From NCBI GenBank assembly GCA_039707465.1, contig CM077647.1:117926610-117990609 (forward strand): a stretch of DNA of 64,000 bases. Reading direction: 5' to 3'. The position numbers were made by a program, and so were the translations under genes. The notes under the pieces were generated by a model. That model did not search any database. It saw nothing but the letters and a program-made list of their open reading frames with translations, and was not told the DNA's origin. This stretch comes from Rhabdophis nuchalis (taxonomy: Eukaryota; Chordata; Lepidosauria; Squamata; Natricidae). Position 1 is the first letter of the stretch, and the number at the start of each line of letters is the position of its first letter. Positions 21,966-31,178 of the stretch are shown here, in pieces.

Positions 21966-22433
21966 ACGGATATATACTGTATGTGTATGTACACACACAC
22001 CAACACACACATGGCATCTTCTGAAGCCATGCTTAGTGCCACGGTTTGTGGTTCTTCCTTCCTCTTCTTTCTTTCTCTCCCTCCGTCCTCCCTCTCCCTC
22101 CCTTCCTCTTTCTTTTTCTTTCTTTCTTTCTTTCTTTTTTTCTTTCTTTCTTTCTTTCTTCTCCCTCCCTCCCTCCGAGTGGAAAGGGAGTGAAGCAGTA
22201 CACAGAAAAAGAATGTGTGACAGAGGGGGGGGAAGGGATCTATCTGATCACTAATAGCCAATCAATAACTTGAATAATTCAAATAAGTAAACTGACACGC
22301 CCGCCTCACTTGCTTTTGGTGGCAATTGTAATTTCAATTAAAGCAAACTCAAAGTAACTTGGTATAACCTGACACGCATTTGCCTGGCCAGCCACTCACA
22401 TCAAGAAAATTCTGAACATCCAAAATATACTAT

Positions 22434-24320
22434 TTAATATACTATTGGCATACTAGTAATCAACTGGATAATTAGGTTAATCAGAGACTGGTTAAGGATC
22501 AGGTCTTCCAACTGTTTTTGCAGATCTTCAAAGACATCGGCCTCACGAAAATTAACAGTGCTTGACAAAAAATCAGATGAAGGGGGAGCAGATATGGCTT
22601 CTTCCTGATACCCCCAATCCACTTCATTGGAGAATGTTTTATCAGACAACAGTTCATTCCAAGTAACTCTGGGGTAGTTTCCTTCAAATATTAAGCGCCT
22701 GAGAAGATTATCTTTTCTTGATTTCTGAGACTCAAGTTCCTTCTCCAAAGGTTTCTCCGCTATTTGTTCATTTTGAGGATTTTTCTCTTTCAGCTGCTGG
22801 TCGACTACAAGATGTTTTCCATGGTTGGGCCTTGTTGATCTGTTGCCAGATTCCAGAATGAGGTTGTCTCTACCTGGCTCTTCCTTACTATCATCATTCA
22901 CCACAGTAGAGGTAGTCAAAGGTGGCAGCTCAGTTGGCAGGTGTAAAATTGAGCGCTTGTGTAAAGAGTGAATGGATGCTTGAGGAAGCCTCTTAAGGGA
23001 AGAAAAGTGCTGAGGATGTAGTAGCACTGCAGGCTTCCCTGTGTTTTCAGCCATGGAATGTGAAGCACGTTCTCCTCGCTCTGCTGAAAGTCTAACAGGA
23101 GTGTTTGCAAATCCTCTTCTTTTGGTTAGGAACCTAGCAAAAAAATCTTTTTCACTTGGTTTGTTTCCAAGCTCATGAACTTTCTGTGCCATTGTCTGAT
23201 TGATCTTTAACTTTTCTATAGGGCTTTTAACACTCAGGCTGATGTCTCCAGAAGCTTCTGAAATTTTGGTAGCCACTTCCATTTGAATCTCAGGCTCATG
23301 AGTTTTCTCTTTGTTTTCTGTTAATTTTGCTTCTGTAACAACCAGTGGCTTCTTGTTATTCTTCAGAGGGAATAGTCGCCTTGCCACCTTCCTCCATTTT
23401 TCATCCATTTTATGTGAAGCTGGCTTTATTTGTTCCCCTGTATGTGTTCCTTCAGTTCTTTCAAGTCTTTGCCTCTTTGTTACCCACTGGAGAAAGGCTT
23501 CTTCTCTTGTAGTTTTCCCAACCACATGAAGCTCTTGTACTATTTTCTGATGGCTCTTTAAGTATTCCAGGCTTATAATCCTGGGGGTGATTTCACCAGA
23601 AGCTTCTGAGATTTCTGTGGCCATTTTCTTTTGGATCTCCAAGTCACGTGTTTTCTCCATTTTTCCTGCAATTTTTGCTTTGGTAGCCAGAGACACTTGC
23701 AACCCTGCAAACTTCCAATGTTTTTCAGCCATTGCGGGTGAATTATGTTTTTCTTGATCTTCAACAAGTTTTCCTGTGTTTTTTGTTAATACTTGTTTCT
23801 TTGTTGCTAATCTAATAGCCAAGTCTTTTTCTTTTTGATTTTTTTGAAGCCAATGGTTTATCTTTACCATATTCTGGTCATCCTTTAACCCTTCTAGATT
23901 GCTTTTAGTCCTCAATCTGATGTCCCTAGAAACTTCCAAAATTTCTGTATTAAAATCCTTTTGGAGTTCCAACTCTTGAGTCTTTTTCTTTTTGGTTATT
24001 TTTGCTTTGGGTGCCATTTGTAGGACGTTGGATGACTTGTTCAGTTTTTTCAGCAGATTTTCATGAGTTTCATCCAAATATTCACGAGGATTTGATTTAG
24101 TTAATCCACTCCATAATTTTAAAATTGATGACCTAAGAAATTCAACAAAATTACCAATTGTCTCCCGAATATGAGGATTGTAATAACTGGGAGAATTGGC
24201 ACTCCTTTTGCAATAAATGTTTGAGGCTGGGCATGGAAGTACAACTCCATCCAACCTTTCAAAAAATACCAGCATTCCAACCAGGAAAATTTGGGTCGCA
24301 AAGGGGGCAACACATCTCAT
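22434..24320 (-). CDS. Secreted repeat protein B (628 aa), paralogue of A
   Basis: Intact single-exon ORF from ATG 24320. The first 100 residues are nearly identical to protein A, including the signal peptide and CPASNIYCKR. It has three repeats (103-209, 210-325, 326-445) against four in A. Here the first repeat is full length, while A has a shortened first unit and an additional second unit, so units have been gained or lost by whole in-frame blocks. The C-terminus continues about 40 residues beyond A's stop with a Leu/Ile-rich amphipathic segment (DVFEDLQKQLEDLILNQ). The TAA stop falls inside an ATTAAA hexamer. No family is recognised; the product is predicted to be secreted, basic and repetitive. 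Confidence 0.72.
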   Translation of the reverse strand: MRCVAPFATQIFLVGMLVFFERLDGVVLPCPASNIYCKRSANSPSYYNPHIRETIGNFVEFLRSSILKLWSGLTKSNPREYLDETHENLLKKLNKSSNVLQMAPKAKITKKKKTQELELQKDFNTEILEVSRDIRLRTKSNLEGLKDDQNMVKINHWLQKNQKEKDLAIRLATKKQVLTKNTGKLVEDQEKHNSPAMAEKHWKFAGLQVSLATKAKIAGKMEKTRDLEIQKKMATEISEASGEITPRIISLEYLKSHQKIVQELHVVGKTTREEAFLQWVTKRQRLERTEGTHTGEQIKPASHKMDEKWRKVARRLFPLKNNKKPLVVTEAKLTENKEKTHEPEIQMEVATKISEASGDISLSVKSPIEKLKINQTMAQKVHELGNKPSEKDFFARFLTKRRGFANTPVRLSAERGERASHSMAENTGKPAVLLHPQHFSSLKRLPQASIHSLHKRSILHLPTELPPLTTSTVVNDDSKEEPGRDNLILESGNRSTRPNHGKHLVVDQQLKEKNPQNEQIAEKPLEKELESQKSRKDNLLRRLIFEGNYPRVTWNELLSDKTFSNEVDWGYQEEAISAPPSSDFLSSTVNFREADVFEDLQKQLEDLILNQSLINLIIQLITSMPIVY

Positions 24321-24535
24321 GATGCCTATCCCCTCTTGCTCACTTTACCCAAATGAAGGCTGCTCGGAATATTGCAGCCAACAATTGAGGTGATTCTATG
24401 TGGTTACCAAGCAACCATATGGAGGCTGCAGGATAATGCCACTGCTGTGACATCAGTTTACCATGATTCTTGACATCATAGAATTGCTAAAAACCATGGC
24501 AACAATATAGGTAGTGGCCTCTTTTATATATAATG
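24321..24535 (-). promoter_or_regulatory. Putative promoter of repeat protein B
   Basis: Conserved with copy A: the X-box GGTTACCAAGCAACC at 24402-24416, two CRE-like TGACATCA (24448-24455 and 24471-24478; A has one plus a degenerate one), the half X-box CCATGGCAAC near 24493-24502, and a TATATAAAAG on the minus strand at 24521-24530. Sites are preserved while surrounding bases differ, which suggests function. Confidence 0.5.
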
Positions 24536-24756
24536 AATTTTTAATGGATTTTACATATAATGGATTTATGAGATCACACAGATATTTGTGATGTTTTTGG
24601 GTCAGAGTCACACTAGGGAATACCATCTGTTTCTGGTGGAAAATCAGATTGTAAGGCCTGGCTATCATTCTCCAGCTCCTAAAACAAATTATGGCACATT
24701 ATTATAGCTAGGAAACAGAGGAATAGGCAGTTGAGGAAGGAAAGTAGTAGGCCTTT

Positions 24757-24960
24757 AACTTATATACCTCCACGAAGTGCTTCAGAGCATTCTCTGACCA
24801 GCTTACAATGTTAACATATTGCCCCTAACAATATGTCTGGGCCCTCATTTTACCAACCTAAAGGATGGAAAAACGAGGCAGCCCTGAGCTGGTTATGATC
24901 AAATTCCTACTGTGGGCAGAGTTAGCCTGCTATAGTGCATTCAAGATAATCATCTGCAGA
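24757..24960 (-). mobile_element. tRNA-derived SINE, antisense (copy B)
   Basis: Same antisense SINE as 18033-18230: ACTTATATACC, CAGCTTACAATGTTAACATAT, CCTCATTTTACCAACC, GGATGGAAAAACGAGGCA. It was present before the duplication. Confidence 0.75.
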
Positions 24961-25078
24961 AGAATGAGCAGAGGAATGATAAACAGAGATTCCTGTGACA
25001 CATGCAGCTGTCATCCTTCAGCCAAAGTTTATTTACTGTATTTGTGCCACATTGCAAGCAACTAAAATCCTGGGAGTG

Positions 25079-25242
25079 TTAGCTTCTACTTTCCTTGCTT
25101 GCTATCGGATGCCATAGAAACGGGGAGGGAGGGGGCTTAAGATATTTGGGCGGGGGAATTACTGGTGCAGGAGGAGTATGAAGAAATGAGTTTTGTTTTC
25201 AGCATCTTCTGCGCATGCTGGTGGCTTGTGTTTGGACTTTAG
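25079..25242 (+). repeat. Direct repeat, left copy, flanking an unassigned segment
   Basis: About 160 bp repeated at 26838-26996 in the same orientation at roughly 90 percent identity by eye. Shared blocks include TTTCCTTGCTTGCT, GGAGGAGTATGAAGAAATGAG and TCTGCGCATGCTGGTGGC. Confidence 0.85.
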
Positions 25243-25968
25243 AAGGTCGGCTTCAATCTCCTGCTGAAAAAGTGGCTGCACCTGAGACTGCTTTGGGAGA
25301 GGAGGCAAAGGGGAAGCAATCAGCTTCATCTCGCCCTTGCCCTCAGCCCCACCCACCCCTTTGGCTGAGCTCAATAGAGAAGCGGCCCACAGGGTTTCAG
25401 GAGCAAAGTTGAGGCTCACAGGAGTCAGGGTGGGGGGAAAGTCCAGTCAAGCGCTCTTCTTTCCTTGGAAATGGAATCTTGGGAGTGGGAAATGGCATCC
25501 CCAGGAAGGGTGGGCATGTCAGTATGTGTATAAAAAACACAAAGCGAGGGAGCCAGCAGCTGCGGATTAAGAAACTTTGTGAAATGTTATGCCTACATGC
25601 AATGTTTGGTGAGGGAGGGAGAAGAGATGCTTTCCTCTCTTGGCAGTGTTTTGCTTGAAAATATTTGAGAATCAGACCAGAGAGAAGAAAGAATGAGCCC
25701 TGCAAGGAGATGCTGCCGACACTGCCGCCTGCAGAGACACAGACAAAGCGAAGTTCATTGAAGACCTCTCTGGCCGGCCCACAAGTTTATCTGAAGGTGG
25801 AGGGGGGGAGATTTTTTGCACAGTGGTGTCTTCTCACAAGGCTTCTTCCGACATCCCGAGTTGTATGGATTTCCATGCCTTCCTTTATGGGATGTTGCTT
25901 TGCAACTGGGACATTGGGGGAAGCCCTGTGAGGAGACTCCACTGCCAATGTGCAAGAACCTTTCACTT
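25243..25968. other. Unassigned interior of the direct-repeat-flanked segment
   Basis: GC-richer than its surroundings. The overlapping short ORFs on both strands are neither conserved nor domain-bearing. No transposase or RT is readable. Confidence 0.4.
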
Positions 25969-26326
25969 CTCCCCCACCCCACCTGCCACCCGTCTTGCTA
26001 CAGAGACAGTGGGGAAGGGAAGCAGCCTGTATTCTGTTAGCATTGGGGTGGGGTGGGAGGAGTTGGGCTGCAAGACACATGTCCTACCCAAGACCTGCAG
26101 TTCCGTCATGTTCCTCGCTGCTTTGTCCAGGGAAGTTGAACTTGTGAAATTTTTTTTACAGGGTGTTTCCCTGGACAAAAAAGCGAGAAACACAATGGAG
26201 CTGCAAGTCTTGGGTAGGATGCATGTCTTGCAGCCCAACTCCTCCCACCCCAATGCTAACAGAATCCAGGCTGCTTACCTTCCCCACTGTCTCTTTAGTG
26301 AGAGGGGCAGCAGGTGGGGTGGGGAA
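25969..26326. repeat. Large imperfect hairpin (about 165-bp arms)
   Basis: Left arm 25969-26136 and right arm 26163-26326 are reverse complements at roughly 85-90 percent. Examples are AGCAGCCTGTATTCTGTTAG against CTAACAGAATCCAGGCTGCT, and GTCCTACCCAAGACCTGCAG against CTGCAAGTCTTGGGTAGGAT. The loop is about 26 bp. Similar peptides appear in ORFs of both strands solely because of this symmetry. Confidence 0.85.
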
Positions 26327-26679
26327 AAAACAAGAGGCATGGAATGAGACATGGCTTCTCTTGCCGTCTCTTCTCCCCCCCCCCCCCCCGCTCTGGGCAT
26401 GGCAGGATTCCACTGCAACTTTCAAGCTGGGGCAGAGAGGAGGCAAAATGCTCACCCCTGGGAATGAATCAGACACTTCACTGGAGAAACTGCCCCACAC
26501 CAGCCCAGGCTTCCTAAATCTCTCGCTCCCCAGATTCTCTTCCTCGCAAAGAAAGCCCAACCCAACACAGGGCTGTGACAGGGCATGTCAAGGGCCAGCC
26601 ACTCGGTCGATGCAAAGAACATGGAGGGCAGCACGTGGGGTCGATAGGACATGCAGTCCCATGCTTGCTGCTTCCTGCA

Positions 26680-26770
26680 TCCCCCAAATAATAAGATCGA
26701 GGCCATATTTTGTGGGTCAAAAAAAATAAGACCCTGTCTTATTTTCGGGGAAACAAGACATGTAGTTTGT
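26680..26770. repeat. Short palindromic repeat, MITE-like remnant
   Basis: Contains AATAAGACCCTGTCTTATTT, an inverted repeat, flanked by CCCCCAAATAATAAG and TTATTTTCGGGGAAAC, which are also inverted to each other. It resembles the end of a small DNA element. Family not identified. Confidence 0.45.
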
Positions 26771-26837
26771 TATTGTTGCTGTCTATTTTATCTTCTTCTC
26801 CAGGGATGATGCCCTTTCTGAAGGAGGGCTGAATGTC

Positions 26838-26996
26838 AGCCTCTATTTTCCTTGCTTGCTGTTGGCTGCCATAGAAATGTGGGGGAGGGGGCTTGAGATA
26901 TTTGGGAGGGAGAATTACTGGTGCTGGAGGAGTATGAAGAAATGAGTTTTGTTTTCACCATCTTCTGCGCATGCTGGTGGCTTGTGTTTGGACTCG
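26838..26996 (+). repeat. Direct repeat, right copy
   Basis: Partner of 25079-25242. Sequence after it (ACTCGGTCAAGG) differs from sequence after the left copy (TAGAAGGTCGGC), so homology stops sharply at TTTGGACT. Confidence 0.85.
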
Positions 26997-27264
26997 GTCA
27001 AGGCCAACCGTCTCACATACTACCTTGATGAGGCTTTTTCAAGATGCACCCCATCTGACATCTTAGGGAGTTGAAGATTGGACACTGGGTTGGGGAATTG
27101 GGGGGGGGGCTAGGTAAACGTTTGATATGTACATGTTCGCGCCTTTCTGGCTCAGATCTTGCTTTCCTTTTCGCTGCTTTCATTTCAAATTTCATTTTGG
27201 ATCCGAGACGACTTAGCCTCCACTCCGATAAATCTGGGGGATCATCCAAGACAGGTCTTGAGAC

Positions 27265-27582
27265 CGTTTTGTGGGATGAATTCGACTTTGTTACTTCCAA
27301 AGACATGGACAGGTTGCTGAGGCGGCTGAATACCACCACGTTTATTGGACCCGTGTCCCTCCTGGCTGGTACTGGCCTCCTGGGAGGTGTCTCATGGCTG
27401 GCTCCAGGAAATAGTGAATGCTTCTTTGAGTAGGGGGTTCTTGCCAGCCATCTTGAAAGAGGCGGTGGTGAGACCCCTCCTCAAAAAGCCTTCCCTCGAC
27501 CCAGCGTCATTAATTAATTATCGTCCGGTCTCCAACCTTCACTTTCTTGCGAAGGTTGTTGAGAGTGTGGTGGCCAGCTGAT
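27265..27582 (+). mobile_element. L2-type LINE RT fragment
   Basis: Frames encode EFDFVTSKDMDRLLRRL, then [13 protein letters not shown] and VSNLHFLAKVVESVVA, matching the L2 at 58755-61990 ([42 protein letters not shown]). It is frameshifted around 27430 and truncated at both ends. Confidence 0.85.
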
Positions 27583-27589
27583 GTATGCA

Positions 27590-28063
27590 GCAGCCTTCAT
27601 AACCACCAAAGAATTGGGTTAAAAATACAAAAGAACCAAAGAGGCAAGAAAAGGAAGCCTAAGTGGAAAATTTGGTTGGAATTGAAGATCAAAAAATTTT
27701 GTAGCGATTTGAGCAACTTGAAGAACCTAAGGCAAGGTCAGCTAAAGAGCAAGCAGGTCAAAAGCAGCCGGGAAGCAATTTAGAGAATAAGGAGATTGCG
27801 GTAGTAATTGAAGAGCTGAAACAGAGTGTTGTAGCCATTGCTGAAAGAATTAAAACGTAACTGAGTAACTCAAGTTCAAGGGAAATTCACAGTTCAGAGC
27901 AAATCAGCACCACTTTTATAAGAGCTTAGAAAGTGGAAATGGAGTAACAACAAATGAAAAGCCTGATAAAGAGAAAGCTCTGAAATTCTGGAAGAATTTG
28001 TGGGAAAACAACAAGAAGCAAAACAGAAATGCAAAGTGGATCAAACAGATTGAGGAATCTATT
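27590..28063 (+). mobile_element. R4/Dong-type LINE, 5' piece (decayed)
   Basis: A-rich, Lys-rich sequence leading into ATGCAAAGTGGATCAAACAG and the 18-bp target CAGATTGAGGAATCTATT (28046-28063), which recurs at 30385-30402 where R4 sequence resumes with EESIKVHKMEDMKITKEMV. Assignment rests on this continuity. Confidence 0.65.
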
Positions 28064-28314
28064 TTTTTAAAAAAAAATAATTTTTATTGGTTTTACAATT
28101 TATAATATGGGAAAGGGGTAAATAGGGTTTATAATATACATTTTAGAGCTTCCATATCAGAAATGGTGGTTGCATTCGAGTCTTCATACAATATCCTATT
28201 GGATAAATAGTGTTAAGAGATATATACATATAACACTTTTTTAAAAAATTCATACATTCAATCATTAGTTTTACATTCACATCCGTTTCAAGAATTACAA
28301 TAATTCAAAATTAA

Positions 28315-28908
28315 TTATTTTTGAGATCTGAGCCTTTTTGCTATCGCACCTTCTTTCTCCCTCCCCTTGGCATGCCGCACCGTCGCTCCTCCCGTTCCTT
28401 CTTCTTCATCTCCCAGGATTGAGGAGTGTTTTTTAAGAAAGGTCTCCGCCTCTCCTGTTGTTTTAATTTTTATCCTACCTCCATCCCAGAATATCAACAT
28501 TCCTTCAGGCATTAACCATTTAAACCAGATTCCATTTTTATATAGCTTTTTGGACAGGAAGGAATATTTCCTTCTCATTTCTCTAATCTTTTTTGGAATC
28601 TGTTTCAATATAGCAATGTCCTTTTGCTCATATTTCAAAGGGCCCTCTCGTTGTGCCCTCGGTATCTCATTCCGTGTGTACCTTCTTAAAAATTTGATAT
28701 GGATCTCTCTGGGAACTTCATTTATTCTAGCATATGCTGAATTAATTCTGTAAATTAAATCTATTTCCCCCCAAAGGTATTCTTTGCTCTTTTTAATGTA
28801 ATTTGCTAAAATTCCACTCATCAAATCTCTTAAATCTTCACCTTCTCTCTCAGGAACGTTCTGAAACCTAAGGAAGAAAGACATTCTTTCAAATTCAAAT
28901 TTAGACAT
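28315..28908 (-). CDS. L1 ORF1 protein, RRM and C-terminal domain
   Basis: An open 197-codon frame giving the RNA-binding half of L1 ORF1p: FERMSFFLRFQNVPE begins the RRM, RRYTRNEIPRAQREGP lies in its second half, and the C-terminal domain has IREMRRKYSFLSKKLYKNG and WLMPEGMLIFW. L1 ORF1p is a trimeric RNA-binding chaperone (family knowledge). The N-terminal coiled-coil half is at 29158-29490, separated by an inserted L2 fragment, so the whole protein cannot be made. Within this half there is no stop or frameshift. Confidence 0.85.
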   Translation of the reverse strand: MSKFEFERMSFFLRFQNVPEREGEDLRDLMSGILANYIKKSKEYLWGEIDLIYRINSAYARINEVPREIHIKFLRRYTRNEIPRAQREGPLKYEQKDIAILKQIPKKIREMRRKYSFLSKKLYKNGIWFKWLMPEGMLIFWDGGRIKIKTTGEAETFLKKHSSILGDEEEGTGGATVRHAKGREKEGAIAKRLRSQK

Positions 28909-28964
28909 ATGTCCAGAAAATTCTGCCGTTTCTTTTTTACCAATTAAAAATCCCCTAAAAAAAA

Positions 28965-29157
28965 TGGGTTTTTTAATTGTTTATTTATATTGAGTGGGGA
29001 TTTTTAGTTAATGGGATTTTAGCACAGGTGTTTGTTTAATCTGTTTTAAATTGTATGTATTTTTGTATATTTATGGTTTTTATTCTCCCTGTGCACCGCC
29101 CCGAGTCCCTGTGGGGAGAGGGAGCGGTTAATAAATTCAGTTTTATTATTATTATTA
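28965..29157 (+). mobile_element. L2-type LINE 3' end fragment inside L1 ORF1
   Basis: AT-rich 3' UTR followed by CCTGTGCACCGCCCCGAGTC, GGGGAGAGGGAGCGGT and (ATT)n at 29142-29160. It is opposite in orientation to the host L1 and splits its ORF1 between coiled coil and RRM. Confidence 0.85.
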
Positions 29158-29490
29158 TTATTCTTTTTGCAGCTCCTTTATCTCTCCTTTCATCTCGGCT
29201 GCCCCCTTCTTCAACTCTCCAATTTCCTGTTGGTTAGTTGTTATAGTTTTTTGTGTCTCCAGTAGGTCTGTTCTTAAATTCATCAGGTCTTTACTTAGGC
29301 TTTTCCACAATTCTTGTACTTCCTTCATTATGTCCTGAAGTGTTGGTTCTTTCTCTTTCTCTTTCTCTCCTCCTGTTGCCCCTTTCTGTAACATGATAGT
29401 GATTTTCCCTTGCTGCGTAGTCGGAGTGGCTCTAGTTGAAGTTTGAGCTGGAAGGGACTTTCCAGTTGGGGATTTTTTTTAATGAGGTAT
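29158..29490 (-). pseudogene. L1 ORF1 coiled-coil half
   Basis: On the minus strand, TPTTQQGKITIMLQKG is followed by PTLQDIMKEVQELWKSLSK and a heptad-rich stretch to KELQKE, which parallels ITLQDIMEEIKKIRKD in copy 1. It is cut from the RRM half by the L2 insertion. Confidence 0.8.
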
Positions 29491-30384
29491 TTATAATTTT
29501 TAAGTTCGTACACTGAAGATGGCGTCAAAGAGGAAGCAGTCTGCGAAATTCAAGATGTCAGGAACAAACTGAGTCGGTGGTCAGTGATCTAATTTTGTAA
29601 TTTTATAAAGTCCAGAGAGGCAATTTTCCTATTAATCCACAGTAGAAAAAAAGAAGGTCCACGTATTGGGAAGTACACCGAAGGCTTCTTGAGAAGACCT
29701 TAGAAATATATTTTTCCTTGGTTTTCAATTAAATGAAGGGAAGTTTCCATAAGTCAGTAAAGGTTCTCCGTTTGGAACAAAGAAATCGCCATTTTGCCGC
29801 TCCTCCTCCGGAAAGGAGAAAAAAGTGAAAGTTTACACTCTTTAACAAGCTACAGATACAATGTTGCCAGTTATAATTCCAACATTGAAACAAAGTTTCT
29901 TTAGATGGTATAGGAATGGATCGTGTTAATCCTTCTCTCTCCTAAGTTCGGAGAGCATTTTAAACAGCCGCTTTTATGAGGGCGGGGGGGTTTCTACAAT
30001 TAAAACTCCCCCCTCTATTTTTCTTTCTGTCAGAGATTCAATGAATAATAAAGCAGAAACTCCCAATCACTTTTTTTTCCTTTAAAAGAGAGTCCCGTTG
30101 CATTCCACTAAGTTTGGCATTTCAGCCCATCTTCTTTGTTTTGTTAATTCCAGTAAGCGTTGGCGAGGGGATTCCCCCCCCCCCGCTTTCAGCTCCATCG
30201 GTTCCTAGAGCAAGCGGAAAAAGGCATTCCACCGATCACCATCGATACGGAAGCCCCGCAGCCGCTCGTACAGCAGGGAGTTAACCCAAACTCCCTGGGT
30301 CCCCGGGGGGACCAGCCAGAGAAGCAAGAGGCAGGAGCGCTAGGGAGGCGCTCCTGTCACTGTCGAGAACCAGAAATCATCTCC

Positions 30385-31178
30385 CAGATTGAGGAATCTA
30401 TTAAAGTGCATAAAATGGAAGATATGAAAATAACAAAAGAAATGGTGCAAAGACAGTCAAGAAAAGTGAAAAACTGGAGTGCACCTGGACCAGGTGAGTT
30501 ACATGGCTTCTGGTTAAAGGCACTTACAAGTATGCACAAAAGATTGGCAGCCAAAATGAACCAGATCTTAAAAACACCTGAAAAAGATGAATGGATTACA
30601 ACTGGAAGGACATTTTTGATCCAAAAAGATAAAGAAAAAGGAAAGGACCATGGAAACTATAGGCCAATCACCTGTTTGCCAACAACATACAAGCTCCTTA
30701 CTGGTATCATTGCAAACCAAGTTTATGGATATTTGGAAAGAAATAACTTGCTTCCTGTGGAACAGAAAGGATGCTGCAAAAATTCAAGAGGAACAAAGGA
30801 CCAACTGCTGATTGACAAGTTAATCTTAAAGAATTCAAAGAAAAGACGAACCAACATGTTCATGGCTTGGATAGACTATAAGAAAGTGTTTGATTCAGTT
30901 CCACATAGCTGGATCAAGAAATGCCTGGAAATTTTTGGCATCAGCAGCAACATACAAAAATTCATGGAAACTTCAATGAATCTCTGGAAAACAAAACTTA
31001 TGGCTAATGAAGAAGAACTGGGTGAAGTTGAAATTAAACACGGCATTTTCCAGGATGATTCCCTTTCACCCCTACTTTTTATACTCTCAATGCTACCACT
31101 AACAATCATTTTGAAGAAGATGAACTGTGGATATGAACTTGCAAAGAAAGGACTGAAAATTTCGCACTTGATGTACAT
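30385..31178 (+). mobile_element. R4/Dong-type LINE, reverse transcriptase (upstream of catalytic box)
   Basis: A frame continuous from about 30390 to 31178 encodes RT blocks: KNWSAPGPGELHGFWLKAL, GNYRPITCLPTTYKLLTG, MAWIDYKKVFDSVPHSWI (first catalytic Asp block), and GIFQDDSLSPLLFILSMLPL. The Q-D-D in place of the usual Q-G-D is a decay mutation. It ends at ISHLMYI where an hAT was inserted. The last eight bases, ATGTACAT (31171-31178), are the target duplicate. Confidence 0.85.

Larger units (their letters stand above)
20692..25078. repeat. Segmental duplication, copy B
   Basis: Direct repeat of 14166-18350. It is slightly longer because of an hAT-like insert (about 21440-21965). It contains the second repeat-protein gene, its upstream region and an antisense SINE. 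It stops at ATCCTGGGAGT, exactly where the unassigned direct-repeat-flanked segment starts. Confidence 0.9.
28064..30384 (-). mobile_element. Full-length ORF1-only L1 ('half-L1'), copy 2
   Basis: Flanked by a perfect 18-bp target duplication (28046-28063 and 30385-30402). On the minus strand it runs GGAGA... leader (about 900 bp), ORF1, a 250-bp 3' UTR ending CCAATAAAAATTATTTTT, then the A tail. There is no ORF2: the 3' UTR follows the ORF1 stop directly. Copy 1 at 47332-49398 has the same start (GGAGA), same ORF1 and same 3' UTR (ATGGAAGCTCTAAAAT and CCAATAAAAATT shared). A 190-bp L2 fragment interrupts it at 28965-29157. Confidence 0.88.

Noticed and set aside
25823..26347. 174-codon ORF with a similar ORF on the opposite strand
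   Set aside because: The similarity comes from the hairpin; there is no domain and no conservation evidence.
26156..26729. 134- and 188-codon overlapping ORFs
   Set aside because: They overlap on opposite strands in GC-rich DNA with a poly-C run. Chance ORFs.
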